From the NCBI GenBank assembly GCA_014647715.1, contig BMPS01000005.1, positions 60,563 to 124,562 of the forward strand: a stretch of 64,000 nt of DNA. Direction: 5' to 3'. The position numbers and the translations under genes are program-made. This DNA comes from Streptomyces cinereus. Lineage in GTDB: Bacteria; Pseudomonadota; Gammaproteobacteria; Pseudomonadales; Moraxellaceae. Position 1 is the first letter of the stretch, and every line of letters starts with the position of its first letter. The notes beneath the pieces were generated by a model. It was not told the DNA's origin. It ran no database searches and saw only the letters and a program-made list of their open reading frames with translations. This document shows, piece after piece, positions 1-8,672 of the stretch.

Positions 1-1
1 C

Positions 2-904
2 GCACAGATGGACGGCGCTATCCTAGTTGTATCAGCTACTGACGGCCCAATGCCACAAACCCGTGAACACATCCTACTATCACGCCAAGTAGGTGTACCA
101 TACATCATGGTATTCATGAACAAATGTGACATGGTTGATGACGAAGAACTACTAGAACTTGTCGAAATGGAAGTACGTGAACTACTATCAAGCTACGACT
201 TCCCTGGCGATGACACCCCAATCATCAAAGGTTCTGCCCTAGAAGCCCTAAACGGCGGCGAAGGCAAATACGGTGAACCAGCCGTACTAGAACTACTTGA
301 CACCCTAGACAGCTACATCCCAGAACCAGAACGTGCGATTGACAAACCATTCTTGATGCCAATCGAAGACGTATTCTCAATCTCTGGCCGTGGTACAGTT
401 GTAACAGGTCGTGTAGAATCAGGCGTCATCAAAGTTGGTGAAGAAATTGAAATCGTTGGTATCAAACCAACCGCAAAAACTACCTGTACTGGCGTTGAAA
501 TGTTCCGTAAACTGCTAGACGAAGGTCGTGCAGGCGAGAACTGTGGTGTACTACTACGCGGTACCAAACGTGAAGACGTACAACGTGGTCAAGTATTGGC
601 TAAACCAGGTTCAATCAAACCACACACCAAATTTGACGCAGAAGTATACGTACTATCAAAAGAAGAAGGTGGTCGTCACACTCCATTCTTAAATGGTTAC
701 CGTCCACAATTCTACTTCCGTACTACCGACGTAACTGGCGCAATCCAATTACCAGAAGGTACAGAAATGGTAATGCCTGGCGATAACGTTGAAATGAACG
801 TAGAGCTAATCCACCCAATCGCAATGGACCAAGGCTTACGCTTTGCAATCCGTGAAGGTGGCCGTACTGTAGGTGCGGGTGTTGTTGCTAAAGTTAACGA
901 CTAA
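2..904 (+). CDS. tuf: Elongation factor Tu, 3' part
   Basis: This is the C-terminal three quarters of EF-Tu, the GTPase that delivers aminoacyl-tRNA to the ribosome. The reading frame is open to the left edge, so the N-terminal P-loop and switch regions lie outside the window. Visible are the guanine-specificity motif NKCD, the SAL motif of the G domain, and complete domains 2 and 3 ending in VGAGVVAKV. Codon use is extreme: 17 of the 25 leucines are CTA, a codon that neighbouring genes use sparingly, which fits translational selection in a very highly expressed gene. A strong terminator follows 20 bases after the stop. Identity is certain from sequence; whether this is tufA or tufB cannot be told without the upstream gene. 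Confidence 0.98.
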   Translation, partial: AQMDGAILVVSATDGPMPQTREHILLSRQVGVPYIMVFMNKCDMVDDEELLELVEMEVRELLSSYDFPGDDTPIIKGSALEALNGGEGKYGEPAVLELLDTLDSYIPEPERAIDKPFLMPIEDVFSISGRGTVVTGRVESGVIKVGEEIEIVGIKPTAKTTCTGVEMFRKLLDEGRAGENCGVLLRGTKREDVQRGQVLAKPGSIKPHTKFDAEVYVLSKEEGGRHTPFLNGYRPQFYFRTTDVTGAIQLPEGTEMVMPGDNVEMNVELIHPIAMDQGLRFAIREGGRTVGAGVVAKVND

Positions 905-920
905 TCGTTAATAAGCATAC

Positions 921-948
921 AAAAGAGTCACTTCGGTGGCTCTTTTTT
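921..948 (+). terminator. Rho-independent terminator of tuf
   Basis: An 8-bp stem (AGAGTCAC with GTGGCTCT, one G-U pair) closed by the stable TTCG tetraloop is followed by a run of seven T. It sits directly behind the tuf stop codon. Confidence 0.9.
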
Positions 949-1020
949 TACGCCTAAGCTTTTGTTAACGGGTTAATTTTCCAATAAAATTCACTAAGGT
1001 TTTAGGTCCTTTTAGGCAAT

Positions 1021-1046
1021 AAAAAAGCCAAGCGCTAAGCTTGGCT
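1021..1046 (-). terminator. Terminator of the cytochrome c4 gene
   Basis: A perfect 8-bp stem AGCCAAGC/GCTTGGCT with a 5-base loop is followed, on the minus strand, by six T. It lies 20 bases beyond the stop codon of the minus-strand cytochrome gene. Confidence 0.85.
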
Positions 1047-1066
1047 AAATTATACCTTAATAGATG

Positions 1067-1735
1067 CTAGTGTAGACCGCTGATATAGTCAGACAATACT
1101 TTGATATCGTTATCCGATAATTTTGAGGCTACGATTTGCATCATGCCTTTATCGCCTTTCTTAGCTGCATCATTCACACGCACTTGTGATGGGTCGGTCA
1201 CCTCGTCTTCACGACCTGCCGCACGGAATAGTTTTAATTGGGTCGCGATATAGGCTGAATGCTGACCCCCAATACGTGGAAAAGCGGCTAAATCGTTACC
1301 ATTGGCTTTACCACCATGACAGCCTGCACAAGGAATCACACCGCGTGTGCTATTACCACCATAATACAATTTTTGTGCCGTTGCTGCGTACGCAGGATTG
1401 GCATAACCTACCCCCCAACGTGGTTGACTTGCAAAATAACCTGCCACATTCGCCATGTCTTGGTCATTTAATTTTGCTACTTGCGCTGACATGATAGGGT
1501 TGACACGCGCACCTGATTTGAAGTTGGTTAGTTGTTTATAGAGATACTTAACGTTTTGTCCGCCAAGGTTAGGCTGTGCAGGAACAGTACTAACGCCATT
1601 GACGCCATGACAAGCACCACAAACTGATTCAGCAATAACCTTACCTTTGGCAATGTCATATTTTGGTACGGTAACAGCTGCAGAACCGCTTACGCTGGCA
1701 ATTAAAAGGCTTGCGGCAGTGAGTATTTTTTTCAT
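1067..1735 (-). CDS. Cytochrome c4 (periplasmic dihaem cytochrome c)
   Basis: A periplasmic dihaem electron carrier that in this family passes electrons to terminal oxidases. The 222-residue product starts with a signal peptide (MKKILTAASLL, cleavage likely after GSA). It has two class I cytochrome c domains, each with a CXXCH haem site: CGACH at about residues 39-43 and CAGCH at about 136-140. Length and two-domain layout match cytochrome c4. I placed the start at ATG 1735, which has AGGA about ten bases upstream. A TTG three codons earlier (1744) would lie directly on that Shine-Dalgarno and is less likely. The gene is monocistronic between its own terminator and a long upstream gap. Confidence 0.93.
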   Translation of the reverse strand: MKKILTAASLLIASVSGSAAVTVPKYDIAKGKVIAESVCGACHGVNGVSTVPAQPNLGGQNVKYLYKQLTNFKSGARVNPIMSAQVAKLNDQDMANVAGYFASQPRWGVGYANPAYAATAQKLYYGGNSTRGVIPCAGCHGGKANGNDLAAFPRIGGQHSAYIATQLKLFRAAGREDEVTDPSQVRVNDAAKKGDKGMMQIVASKLSDNDIKVLSDYISGLH

Positions 1736-1976
1736 CGGTAACAATTCCTACTAAAGCGTGTTGGTTATGACTCACAATGAGCTAGCGACAAAGGCATTGC
1801 TTACAATATCAAAGCAACACCCAGTTATCATCATACATATTTATTGCTTTAACACTGGTGAATGTATCTACTAAGTTACAATATTATAGCAAGACAACCA
1901 TGCGCTTGTCTGCAAAATTTGTAGGCTACCCTACTAATGAACACTAATCATATGGCTAATACGACATTTAAGTTAG

Positions 1977-2195
1977 CTAAATGATTTTAAAACACCGAGG
2001 GTTTTGTCGATTACAGTGATGGTGATGATTAAAACCATAATCGAATAATTGATATGGCTGATTATTATGCCATAACTCGATAATCATGTAAAAGTCATTT
2101 GCAGGTTGCCAAGCGGGTTTCACTACAAAAAATATCTCACAAAACAGCGGGAGCAAGTGCTCAAAATTTTGGGTTATGGGTATTTGCTGATACAA
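1977..2195 (-). CDS. Questionable small hypothetical protein
   Basis: A 72-residue frame with a histidine cluster (NHHHHCNRQN) near its C-terminus. I recognise no family, signal peptide or membrane segment. The start codon overlaps the proposed engB promoter on the other strand and I see no convincing Shine-Dalgarno. It may be chance; it is listed because it is the only open frame of any size in a 480-base gap. Confidence 0.2.
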   Translation of the reverse strand: MYQQIPITQNFEHLLPLFCEIFFVVKPAWQPANDFYMIIELWHNNQPYQLFDYGFNHHHHCNRQNPRCFKII

Positions 2196-2196
2196 T
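2169..2196 (+). promoter_or_regulatory. Possible sigma70 promoter of engB
   Basis: TTGGGT and TACAAT separated by 16 bases, ending 22 bases upstream of the engB GTG start. It is a fair match to -35 and -10 elements, judged by eye only. Confidence 0.4.
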
Positions 2197-2218
2197 AGCG
2201 CTTTAACATTAAGATTAT

Positions 2219-2926
2219 GTGCTGATGATGGATTCTACTAACACCCTTGCGCCAACTGCGATTACTGAAGATAGTGATGCAGCAAAACGCTGGTTACATC
2301 AAACCCAATTTATGCTGTCTGCCCCTACCTTTAAACTTTGTCCTGCCGATACGGGTCGCGAAGTTGCTTTTGCTGGCCGCTCAAATGCTGGTAAATCCTC
2401 TTGCATTAATGCATTGACCCAGCAGCGCCAGTTAGCCCGTTCCTCCAAAACCCCAGGTCGCACCCAAATGATTAACTTTTTTAATATGGGCAATTTGGAT
2501 CAGCGGTTGGTGGATTTGCCAGGGTATGGCTATGCCGCCGTGCCCGAGGCGATGAAAAAAGAATGGCAGTCAGAGCTTGAAAAATACCTAATTTCGCGTA
2601 AAAGTCTCGCCGGTTTAGTGCTGCTCACAGACATTCGCCATCCATTAAAATTCTTTGATGAGCAAATGCTACACTGGGCAAAAGATGGTGAGCTTGAGGT
2701 TCATGTGCTATTAACCAAAGCCGATAAGCTCAAATATGGTGCTGCCAAAAACACGTTACAGCAAACCCGCAATCAGCTTAATAAATTAAAATTGCCGTTT
2801 AGTATTCAATTATTTTCTGCCCAAGATAGAATTGGTCTCGAAGAACTGTCACTGAAACTTGCCAGTTGGTTGGCGCTACCGGAGCAGGATGAGCCAACGG
2901 ATAATGAACCTACGTTAGCCGTCTAA
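2219..2926 (+). CDS. engB: Ribosome biogenesis GTP-binding protein EngB (YsxC/YihA)
   Basis: TRAFAC-class GTPase of the EngB family, needed for assembly of the large ribosomal subunit. The P-loop GRSNAGKS lies at residues 53-60, followed by a switch region with KTPGRT, the G3 motif DLPGYG, the G4 motif TKAD and the G5-like SAQ. The length of about 235 residues is slightly longer than the usual 200-210 because of N- and C-terminal tails. The frame opens with GTG at 2219; ATG codons at 2225 and 2228 are equally possible since no clear Shine-Dalgarno decides. It is convergent with the BepA-like gene, with three bases between the stop codons. Confidence 0.95.
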   Translation: MLMMDSTNTLAPTAITEDSDAAKRWLHQTQFMLSAPTFKLCPADTGREVAFAGRSNAGKSSCINALTQQRQLARSSKTPGRTQMINFFNMGNLDQRLVDLPGYGYAAVPEAMKKEWQSELEKYLISRKSLAGLVLLTDIRHPLKFFDEQMLHWAKDGELEVHVLLTKADKLKYGAAKNTLQQTRNQLNKLKLPFSIQLFSAQDRIGLEELSLKLASWLALPEQDEPTDNEPTLAV

Positions 2927-2929
2927 TCG

Positions 2930-4549
2930 TTAAGATGGTTTAAACTGATTGGCGTCTTGTACTTGGTTGATTTGCTGGTTCAGCAGTGCCAGCAAAGATT
3001 GGTTACTAGGTAGCTGCTTTGCTAACGATTTGGCTTGGGTGAGTGATGTCACCGCGTCTTTTAGCTCATTGCGCCATAACTCGCTATACGCGCGATAGCG
3101 TAACGTATTGATGCGATGAATCAGTTGCTCATCACCGCTACGATGTTTTGCGAGTAGTTGACTGGCTTGCTGCAATCGATCCCACACCATGACGTCACGG
3201 GGATTTTGCTTGGATAAGGGTTGAAGCAGCGCTAATACTTTTTGACCACTTTCTGCAGTAGGTCGATATTTTAAATAAATATCACTTAGATAGCGTGGCA
3301 CGTCTGTGCGCTCAGGATACACAGAGGCGAGTTGCTGCAATTTAGCGATTGCCACATCGACATTGCCTTGCTGCGCCGCTAACTGGCTAAATGTCACGAC
3401 TGCCAGCGGATTGGTGAGCGTGTTGATGTCCTTATCAAAATCCTGCATTAAACTTTGTGCCGCTTTGGGTTGTCCGTTATCGAGATAATAATTAATCAGC
3501 GCAAGTTTGGCACCTTCACTGGTTTTCGCCCCTTGTTCCAAATCGGCTTTGTTGACTAGATAGCCGTAGTAGCGAGCACGCCACTGGATTTGTTCAAACA
3601 GTTGCGCGCGCTGCTGTTGAATAGATTGATAACGGTTTGATGCCATATTGGCTTGGCTATCACGCTTATAAGTTGCGACTCGCGCCCTTGCTTCACTGAT
3701 TCTATCTGCGGTGAGCGGATGGCTTAAAATAAAACTGGGAATCAAGGTGTTACTTTTGACAGGGTTTTGTTGGTCTAAGGTGGCAAAGAAACTGGGCATG
3801 GCATTGACATCATAGCCCGCTTGGTTCATGATTTGCATGCCAATACGGTCGGCTTCTCGCTCTTGACCGCGGCTATAGGAGGCAGCAGCGTTGGCAGATA
3901 TCGCCTGAGAGCCTAGCATAACAGCGGCGGCGGCATCACCATCCCCGACTTTAGATGCTGCGACGCCCGCCAAAAGACCGCCTGCCTGCATCAGTAGCTG
4001 TTTGGTTTTTTCATCATTGCGATGTTGATAATGGCGCTGGCTTACATGGGCAATCTCATGCGCGACGACGCTCACTATTTCATCCAGACTTTTGGCTTTA
4101 TCCAACAAACCGACATTGATGCCGATAAGCCCAGACGGTACTGCAAAGGCATTGATTTGCTTGTCATTGATAATCGCCAATCCCATGGGTGCGTTGAGAC
4201 CTGCCACCGCATTGATTTGCCACACAATTTGTTCAAGCGATTGCTGCAACCAAGGGTCTTTTATCAGCGCTGCATTGCCGTTGATTTGTCGAAGCGCCCA
4301 CTCACCGACTTGGCGATTTTGCTCGGTATCGATGAGCGCTTGCCCATTGTCCATAGAGGCTAATTGGCCATTGACTTGGGTAGGCTCAGCGCTTGCAATC
4401 ATGACTGGATTAAAAGCGAGCACACTTTGATAGGAAAAGTTATCGACAGCAAGCACGCCCGTTGATAGGGTACTTAATACAGCTACTACGGGCGTTTTTC
4501 TAAATAAATAACTAGCAGATAAATAACTAGCAAGTGGATTGATGGGCAT
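2930..4549 (-). CDS. bepA: BepA-like periplasmic M48 metalloprotease with TPR repeats
   Basis: Member of the M48 zinc protease family with a C-terminal TPR region, the architecture of BepA/YfgC, which in E. coli helps assemble or degrade beta-barrel outer membrane proteins such as LptD. The 539-residue product has an export signal at the N-terminus. The zinc motif HEIAH is at residues 164-168, and a downstream glutamate motif (READRIG) probably gives the third ligand. Helical repeats follow from about residue 320. I chose ATG 4549 because AAAGG stands six bases upstream; a longer frame back to 4636 lacks this. The signal region contains a 15-bp tandem duplication (4505-4534) giving repeated ASYL. 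BepA is the best match; the name is by architecture. Confidence 0.85.
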   Translation of the reverse strand: MPINPLASYLSASYLFRKTPVVAVLSTLSTGVLAVDNFSYQSVLAFNPVMIASAEPTQVNGQLASMDNGQALIDTEQNRQVGEWALRQINGNAALIKDPWLQQSLEQIVWQINAVAGLNAPMGLAIINDKQINAFAVPSGLIGINVGLLDKAKSLDEIVSVVAHEIAHVSQRHYQHRNDEKTKQLLMQAGGLLAGVAASKVGDGDAAAAVMLGSQAISANAAASYSRGQEREADRIGMQIMNQAGYDVNAMPSFFATLDQQNPVKSNTLIPSFILSHPLTADRISEARARVATYKRDSQANMASNRYQSIQQQRAQLFEQIQWRARYYGYLVNKADLEQGAKTSEGAKLALINYYLDNGQPKAAQSLMQDFDKDINTLTNPLAVVTFSQLAAQQGNVDVAIAKLQQLASVYPERTDVPRYLSDIYLKYRPTAESGQKVLALLQPLSKQNPRDVMVWDRLQQASQLLAKHRSGDEQLIHRINTLRYRAYSELWRNELKDAVTSLTQAKSLAKQLPSNQSLLALLNQQINQVQDANQFKPS

Positions 4550-4837
4550 GCGCGACCTTTGACAGCGAATTAGCTTAGAATGATGTTTAAAAAAATGGTG
4601 TTTAAAAAAAGGTAAATGGTAAATAATACTGCTCAATATACAAATTTCAGCAGCTTTAAAAAGCCAAATTTTGTAATGATATCTTGCTACAATCTACCGA
4701 CCACTAAGGGCATGATAAAGCTTAAATTTTCAAAAATATAATGCTAACTTTGATTTATCTCAATCCTCTACACTTGTAATTTAGCCTATAATAACCATCT
4801 AACACACTTTGAATTTTCGATTAGCGATTTTATTACC

Positions 4838-5200
4838 ATGACGGATTCTTCTCAGATTATGCTAAATCCTGCCTTACTCTCAGATGACGCCTTTTGCCAA
4901 GATTGGGGATTGTTTCGCTCAGACGCACATAACAATCCCAACATCGATGCTCAAATTGAGCATTATGTGGATGGTAAAGGACTTGCCTGCCCAATGCCGC
5001 TGCTTAAACTTAAAATGGCACTAAAAAAGACCGCGGTGGGTCATGCGGTGTATGTAACTGCAACCGACCCTAACAGCAAGCGTGACATCGCAGCTTTTTG
5101 TCAGCATGCCGGATATACACTGGTACAGCAGACATCAATCACACCGTCTGAAAATACAACAGACACAATCTTTCACTCGATCATAACCAAAAGTTGCTAA
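4838..5200 (+). CDS. TusA/SirA-family sulfurtransferase-like protein
   Basis: A 120-residue protein whose C-terminal 75 residues form the small TusA fold. The diagnostic CPMP motif (active cysteine at about residue 51) is followed by the helix LLKLKMALKK. Family members carry persulfide sulfur for tRNA thiolation or molybdenum cofactor chemistry. The first 45 residues are an extra N-terminal segment without recognisable features. It lies just upstream of rpoH, divergent from the BepA-like gene. No adjacent tus or moa genes are present to fix its pathway, so TusA versus YedF type is not settled. Confidence 0.8.
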   Translation: MTDSSQIMLNPALLSDDAFCQDWGLFRSDAHNNPNIDAQIEHYVDGKGLACPMPLLKLKMALKKTAVGHAVYVTATDPNSKRDIAAFCQHAGYTLVQQTSITPSENTTDTIFHSIITKSC

Positions 5201-5274
5201 ACGCCTCTTACAAAAAAGCTGGCTTTAAGGCATACTAAATAACAGAAATTAAAGGACAATTGACAGGCTATTTC

Positions 5275-6456
5275 ATGGCTATAAAGACCAAAACAATGAC
5301 AATAAAAAAGACTGCCAACGCAAAAAAATCGACCAAGCTTGACGCTAAGCTGGGTGACGACCCACACGCTGCCTTTGATGACATCGACGATGACGAACTC
5401 GATGAATTTGACGAGCCAGACTTTGATAGCTTAGGTGACGATGATATTGACCTTGCACAGCTCCCTGATAGTTATGATGACTATGATGAGTTGGTGGACG
5501 AGGCTGATGACGACTATGACGATGAGTTTGCTGAAAAACCACGTAAAACTGCATCGCGGCCCCGTCAAAAGAAAGCCATGACCAATGCGCTTGTTCCTAC
5601 CATGCCGACTGCGTTATCTGCCCCTGGGGTGAATTTAGGCGCGTATATCAACGCGGTTCATCAAATTCCTATTTTGACAGCAGAGCAAGAACAGGAGCTA
5701 GCGCATCGCTATACTGATGAAGGGGATGTAGAAGCGGCCCGGCTGCTGGTTATGTCGCATCTGCGATTTGTGATTCACATTGCGCGCAGCTACTCTGGCT
5801 ATGGTTTGCCACAAGGCGATTTGATTCAAGAAGGCAATGTCGGCTTGATGAAAGCGGTGAAACGTTTTGACCCAAATAAAGGCGTGCGTTTGGTGTCTTT
5901 TGCTGTGCATTGGATTAAAGCTGAAATCCATGAGTTTGTGATTCGCAACTGGCGTATCGTCAAAGTCGCGACCACCAAAGCGCACCGCAAGCTGTTTTTT
6001 AACTTGCGCTCACTGAAAAAAACCAATAACCAGTTAACGCTCGAAGAAGCCGAAGCGATTGCCAAAGACTTAAATGTTACCGTCAAACAAGTGCTAGAGA
6101 TGGAAAGTCGTCTGACTTCATATGATGCATCGTTTGAAGCGCAAAGTGATGATGAAGACGAAGGTCGCTATGCACCGCAGTATTTTTTGGAAGATGCGGC
6201 TGACCCAGCTGATATGGTAGAAGATGCTGATTGGGAAGAAAATAACAATTCAGCCTTGATGGAAGCTATGGAAGACTTAGATGATCGTTCGCGGGATATC
6301 GTACAGCAGCGCTGGCTCAATGAGCAAAAAGCGACCTTGCACGAGTTGGCGGCGGAGTACAATATCTCAGCGGAACGGGTACGCCAAATTGAAAAAAATG
6401 CCATGGATAAAATCAAAGAAGCCATGTTAGCCAATACCCATTTGCAGTTGGATTAA
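5275..6456 (+). CDS. rpoH: RNA polymerase sigma factor RpoH with an acidic N-terminal extension
   Basis: Sigma-32 class heat-shock sigma factor. The RpoH hallmarks are intact: SHLRFVIHIARSY, GLPQGDLIQEGNVGLMKAV (region 2), the RpoH box-like segment KAHRKLFFNLRS, and region 4 with SAERVRQIEKNAM. The family is usually near 285 residues, whereas this frame gives about 393. The extra ~100 N-terminal residues are a D/E-rich, lysine-tipped low-complexity segment. The start is uncertain. ATG 5275 has an AGG seven bases upstream; TTG 5260 follows AAAGGA closely; an internal ATG at 5578 would give a 292-residue product of normal RpoH length. The DUF423 gene follows after five bases. Confidence 0.93.
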   Translation: MAIKTKTMTIKKTANAKKSTKLDAKLGDDPHAAFDDIDDDELDEFDEPDFDSLGDDDIDLAQLPDSYDDYDELVDEADDDYDDEFAEKPRKTASRPRQKKAMTNALVPTMPTALSAPGVNLGAYINAVHQIPILTAEQEQELAHRYTDEGDVEAARLLVMSHLRFVIHIARSYSGYGLPQGDLIQEGNVGLMKAVKRFDPNKGVRLVSFAVHWIKAEIHEFVIRNWRIVKVATTKAHRKLFFNLRSLKKTNNQLTLEEAEAIAKDLNVTVKQVLEMESRLTSYDASFEAQSDDEDEGRYAPQYFLEDAADPADMVEDADWEENNNSALMEAMEDLDDRSRDIVQQRWLNEQKATLHELAAEYNISAERVRQIEKNAMDKIKEAMLANTHLQLD

Positions 6457-6461
6457 GCGTC

Positions 6462-6830
6462 ATGAACTGGATAAGTATTGGCGCGATAAATATGGCAGTG
6501 GCGGTCGCCTGTGGGGCTTTTGCCGCACATGGACTTAAACCGCGTTTGTCAGCCGAGCAGATGGCTTGGTGGCAGACGGGTACGCAATACTTCTTTTATC
6601 ATGCGCTTGGATTGTTGATTGTTGGTATGTTATTGCGTATAAACCTCACCTCCCCTACTATCGCGTGGGTGATGCAACTGGGTATTGTGCTTTTTACAGG
6701 CTCGCTATACTTGATGGCTTTGGGTATGCCACGATGGCTCGGTGCCATTACCCCGATTGGCGGCACGCTGTTTATTATCGCATGGGTTTGGCTTGCTATC
6801 AGTGTTGCTAAGCACACCTCATCAGTTTAA
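6462..6830 (+). CDS. DUF423 family inner-membrane protein (YgdD-like)
   Basis: A 122-residue protein with about four hydrophobic helices and the family signature near the N-terminus (CGAFAAHGLK), followed by a conserved YHALGLL stretch. DUF423 proteins are widespread small inner-membrane proteins of unknown function. It is separated from rpoH by only five bases and probably shares its transcript. Its start ATG follows directly behind the rpoH stop codon. Confidence 0.88.
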   Translation: MNWISIGAINMAVAVACGAFAAHGLKPRLSAEQMAWWQTGTQYFFYHALGLLIVGMLLRINLTSPTIAWVMQLGIVLFTGSLYLMALGMPRWLGAITPIGGTLFIIAWVWLAISVAKHTSSV

Positions 6831-6877
6831 CCCTATTTAACCAGGACAGAAAGCGTAACAAAACAGGAAGCGAAATA

Positions 6878-7078
6878 ATGCCACAAGTGACTTTAAATGG
6901 TGATGTCAAACAAACGTTACACCAAAATCTTTTACAACTATTGGATGAAATGGGGCAAACCCAAGGTCGTTTTGCTGTTGAAATCAACGGTGAATTGGTT
7001 CCAAAAAGCCAATTGGCAAATGTCACCTTGCAAGATGGTATGAACATTGAAGTGGTGCAAGCGGTGGGTGGTGGCTAA
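6878..7078 (+). CDS. thiS: Sulfur carrier protein ThiS
   Basis: A 66-residue beta-grasp (ubiquitin-like) protein ending in the required C-terminal Gly-Gly (AVGGG). In thiamine synthesis ThiF adenylates this end, it is converted to a thiocarboxylate, and ThiG uses it to build the thiazole ring. The motifs NGE and the terminal VVQAVGGG match ThiS. thiG usually follows, but here a strong terminator comes immediately and the next gene is convergent, so thiG must be elsewhere. It lies 47 bases behind the DUF423 gene and may belong to the rpoH transcript. Confidence 0.88.
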   Translation: MPQVTLNGDVKQTLHQNLLQLLDEMGQTQGRFAVEINGELVPKSQLANVTLQDGMNIEVVQAVGGG

Positions 7079-7090
7079 TCATATCAGCGT

Positions 7091-7122
7091 AAAAAAAGCG
7101 GGTAACTCACCCGCTTTTTTGT
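7091..7122. terminator. Bidirectional terminator between thiS and the antiporter gene
   Basis: A 7-bp stem AGCGGGT/ACCCGCT, extended by A-T pairs, with a 5-base loop. It is flanked by seven A on one side and six T on the other, so it can serve both convergent genes. Confidence 0.9.
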
Positions 7123-7134
7123 TTTTGGGTTGTA

Positions 7135-8373
7135 CTAATTTTTGGTCATGGCTAATAGACGATTAGCGGTTAGCCCATGTAAAAACACCGACATTGCAAT
7201 CATTACCACACAAATTACCCAAATTTTTAGCGCTTCATCACTGGTAAATACGCCTTTATTCATCGCATAGGCGATATAATACAATGTACCAATCCCGCGA
7301 ATGCCCAGTCCTGCCGTTACCCAGCGTTCATTGCGACTCATCCCCATTTTACCTAGACTAAAATAACCCACGATGGGACGTATCAAAAATATAAACGCCA
7401 AACATACCACATACACTTGCCAGCTAAGGGTAACATCACTCGCTAACGCTTGACCCACTAGCAGTCCCAAAAATACCATCACGAGCGACATCAGCAAACC
7501 TTCAATTTGCTCAGCAAAATCATGCAAGCCTTGATGATATTCATGTTCACATTCTGAGCGCCGAAGGGTTAACGCGGCGACAAATACCGCAATAAAACCA
7601 TAACCATGCACGAACTCTGTGATGCTATAAGCCAGTAACATCAAGGCTAATACCATATAACTTTGCTCGACTTTATCGGGATATGCCTTGGTAAATAGCC
7701 AATTTGCCAAAAACTTACCCACACAATACCCTGCCGCCACCCCTGCGATGATTCGCCAGAACACATCATAGCCCAACCAATGCAGCCAATCTTCTGCACC
7801 AAAACCCTGATTGAGTGACACTGCCGTAGCAATGGCTATCGCTAAATACACGAACGGAAATGCCAGTCCATCATTGAGACCCGCCTCTGAAGTAAGGGTA
7901 AATCGGGTCACATCTTCCTGTCGTTCGGAGTTGGGTGGACCGACTTGAATGCTTGCCGCTAATACAGGGTCGGTTGGCGCCAGCACCGCACCGAGCAAAA
8001 TAGCCGCCGCCATACTGAGTCCAAAAATATAATGCCCCATCAATGCCATCGCGGCGATACCCACTGGCATCACAATCACCAACAGCCTTAAGGTCGGTTG
8101 CCAAGTTTTCCAATTGAGCGGACTATCGAGCTTGATACCACAACCGACCAACGAAATCAGCACCACCACTTCTGTAACTTTCTCGATAGGAACGCCATAA
8201 TTAAGCGGATTAATTCTAGGCAGCCCCATAAAAAAATACCCTAGCAGTGCGCCAAAGGTAATTTGTAGCATAGGCAAGGATATCGAAAGCTTGCGCGGTA
8301 GCACAGGAAAGAATGCCCCGATTAAAAACGCCAACCCTAAAAAAAGTAAAATCAAATTATAGTGTTCAAGCAT
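7135..8373 (-). CDS. Cation:proton antiporter, NhaP/CPA1 type
   Basis: A polytopic inner-membrane protein of about 412 residues with 12 or so hydrophobic segments. Diagnostic CPA1 motifs are APTDPVLAAS in one membrane segment and SEAGLNDGLAFP in the next, containing the Asn-Asp pair thought to bind the cation. Members exchange Na+ or K+ for H+ and support pH and salt homeostasis; the ion preference cannot be read from sequence. I took ATG 8373 as start. A TTG at 8412 would add 13 residues, and neither has a convincing Shine-Dalgarno. Confidence 0.85.
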   Translation of the reverse strand: MLEHYNLILLFLGLAFLIGAFFPVLPRKLSISLPMLQITFGALLGYFFMGLPRINPLNYGVPIEKVTEVVVLISLVGCGIKLDSPLNWKTWQPTLRLLVIVMPVGIAAMALMGHYIFGLSMAAAILLGAVLAPTDPVLAASIQVGPPNSERQEDVTRFTLTSEAGLNDGLAFPFVYLAIAIATAVSLNQGFGAEDWLHWLGYDVFWRIIAGVAAGYCVGKFLANWLFTKAYPDKVEQSYMVLALMLLAYSITEFVHGYGFIAVFVAALTLRRSECEHEYHQGLHDFAEQIEGLLMSLVMVFLGLLVGQALASDVTLSWQVYVVCLAFIFLIRPIVGYFSLGKMGMSRNERWVTAGLGIRGIGTLYYIAYAMNKGVFTSDEALKIWVICVVMIAMSVFLHGLTANRLLAMTKN

Positions 8374-8672
8374 ACCGGTGTACCAAGATAAGTTGCTAAA
8401 AAAGCTTGGCAACTTGGTTTATATCATTTTGATTTACATCACTTCAAATAACTGGGAGTAAAAATAATTGCTATTGAGCAATTATTGCTAAGCCACGTTA
8501 CTGCGTCAAAGGTTTATCCCCTATGAATCCATTATGCAAAAAGGTGGGTATGCCATCAACCGTTGCTGTTTAGCAAAATACCAAGAGATTTGTTAACAGT
8601 TCGAGAGTTGAGTTAAATTTGAGAATTCAGCTAGAAAAGATTTTGACTGACCATCTAATCACAACATTGCGG

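Larger units (their letters stand above)
1736..2218. other. Divergent intergenic region between the cytochrome c4 gene and engB
   Basis: About 480 bases without a secure gene. It must carry the promoters of both divergent neighbours. It holds one questionable minus-strand reading frame (1977-2195) and a sigma70-like promoter for engB. No RNA gene or strong repeat was seen. Confidence 0.5.
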
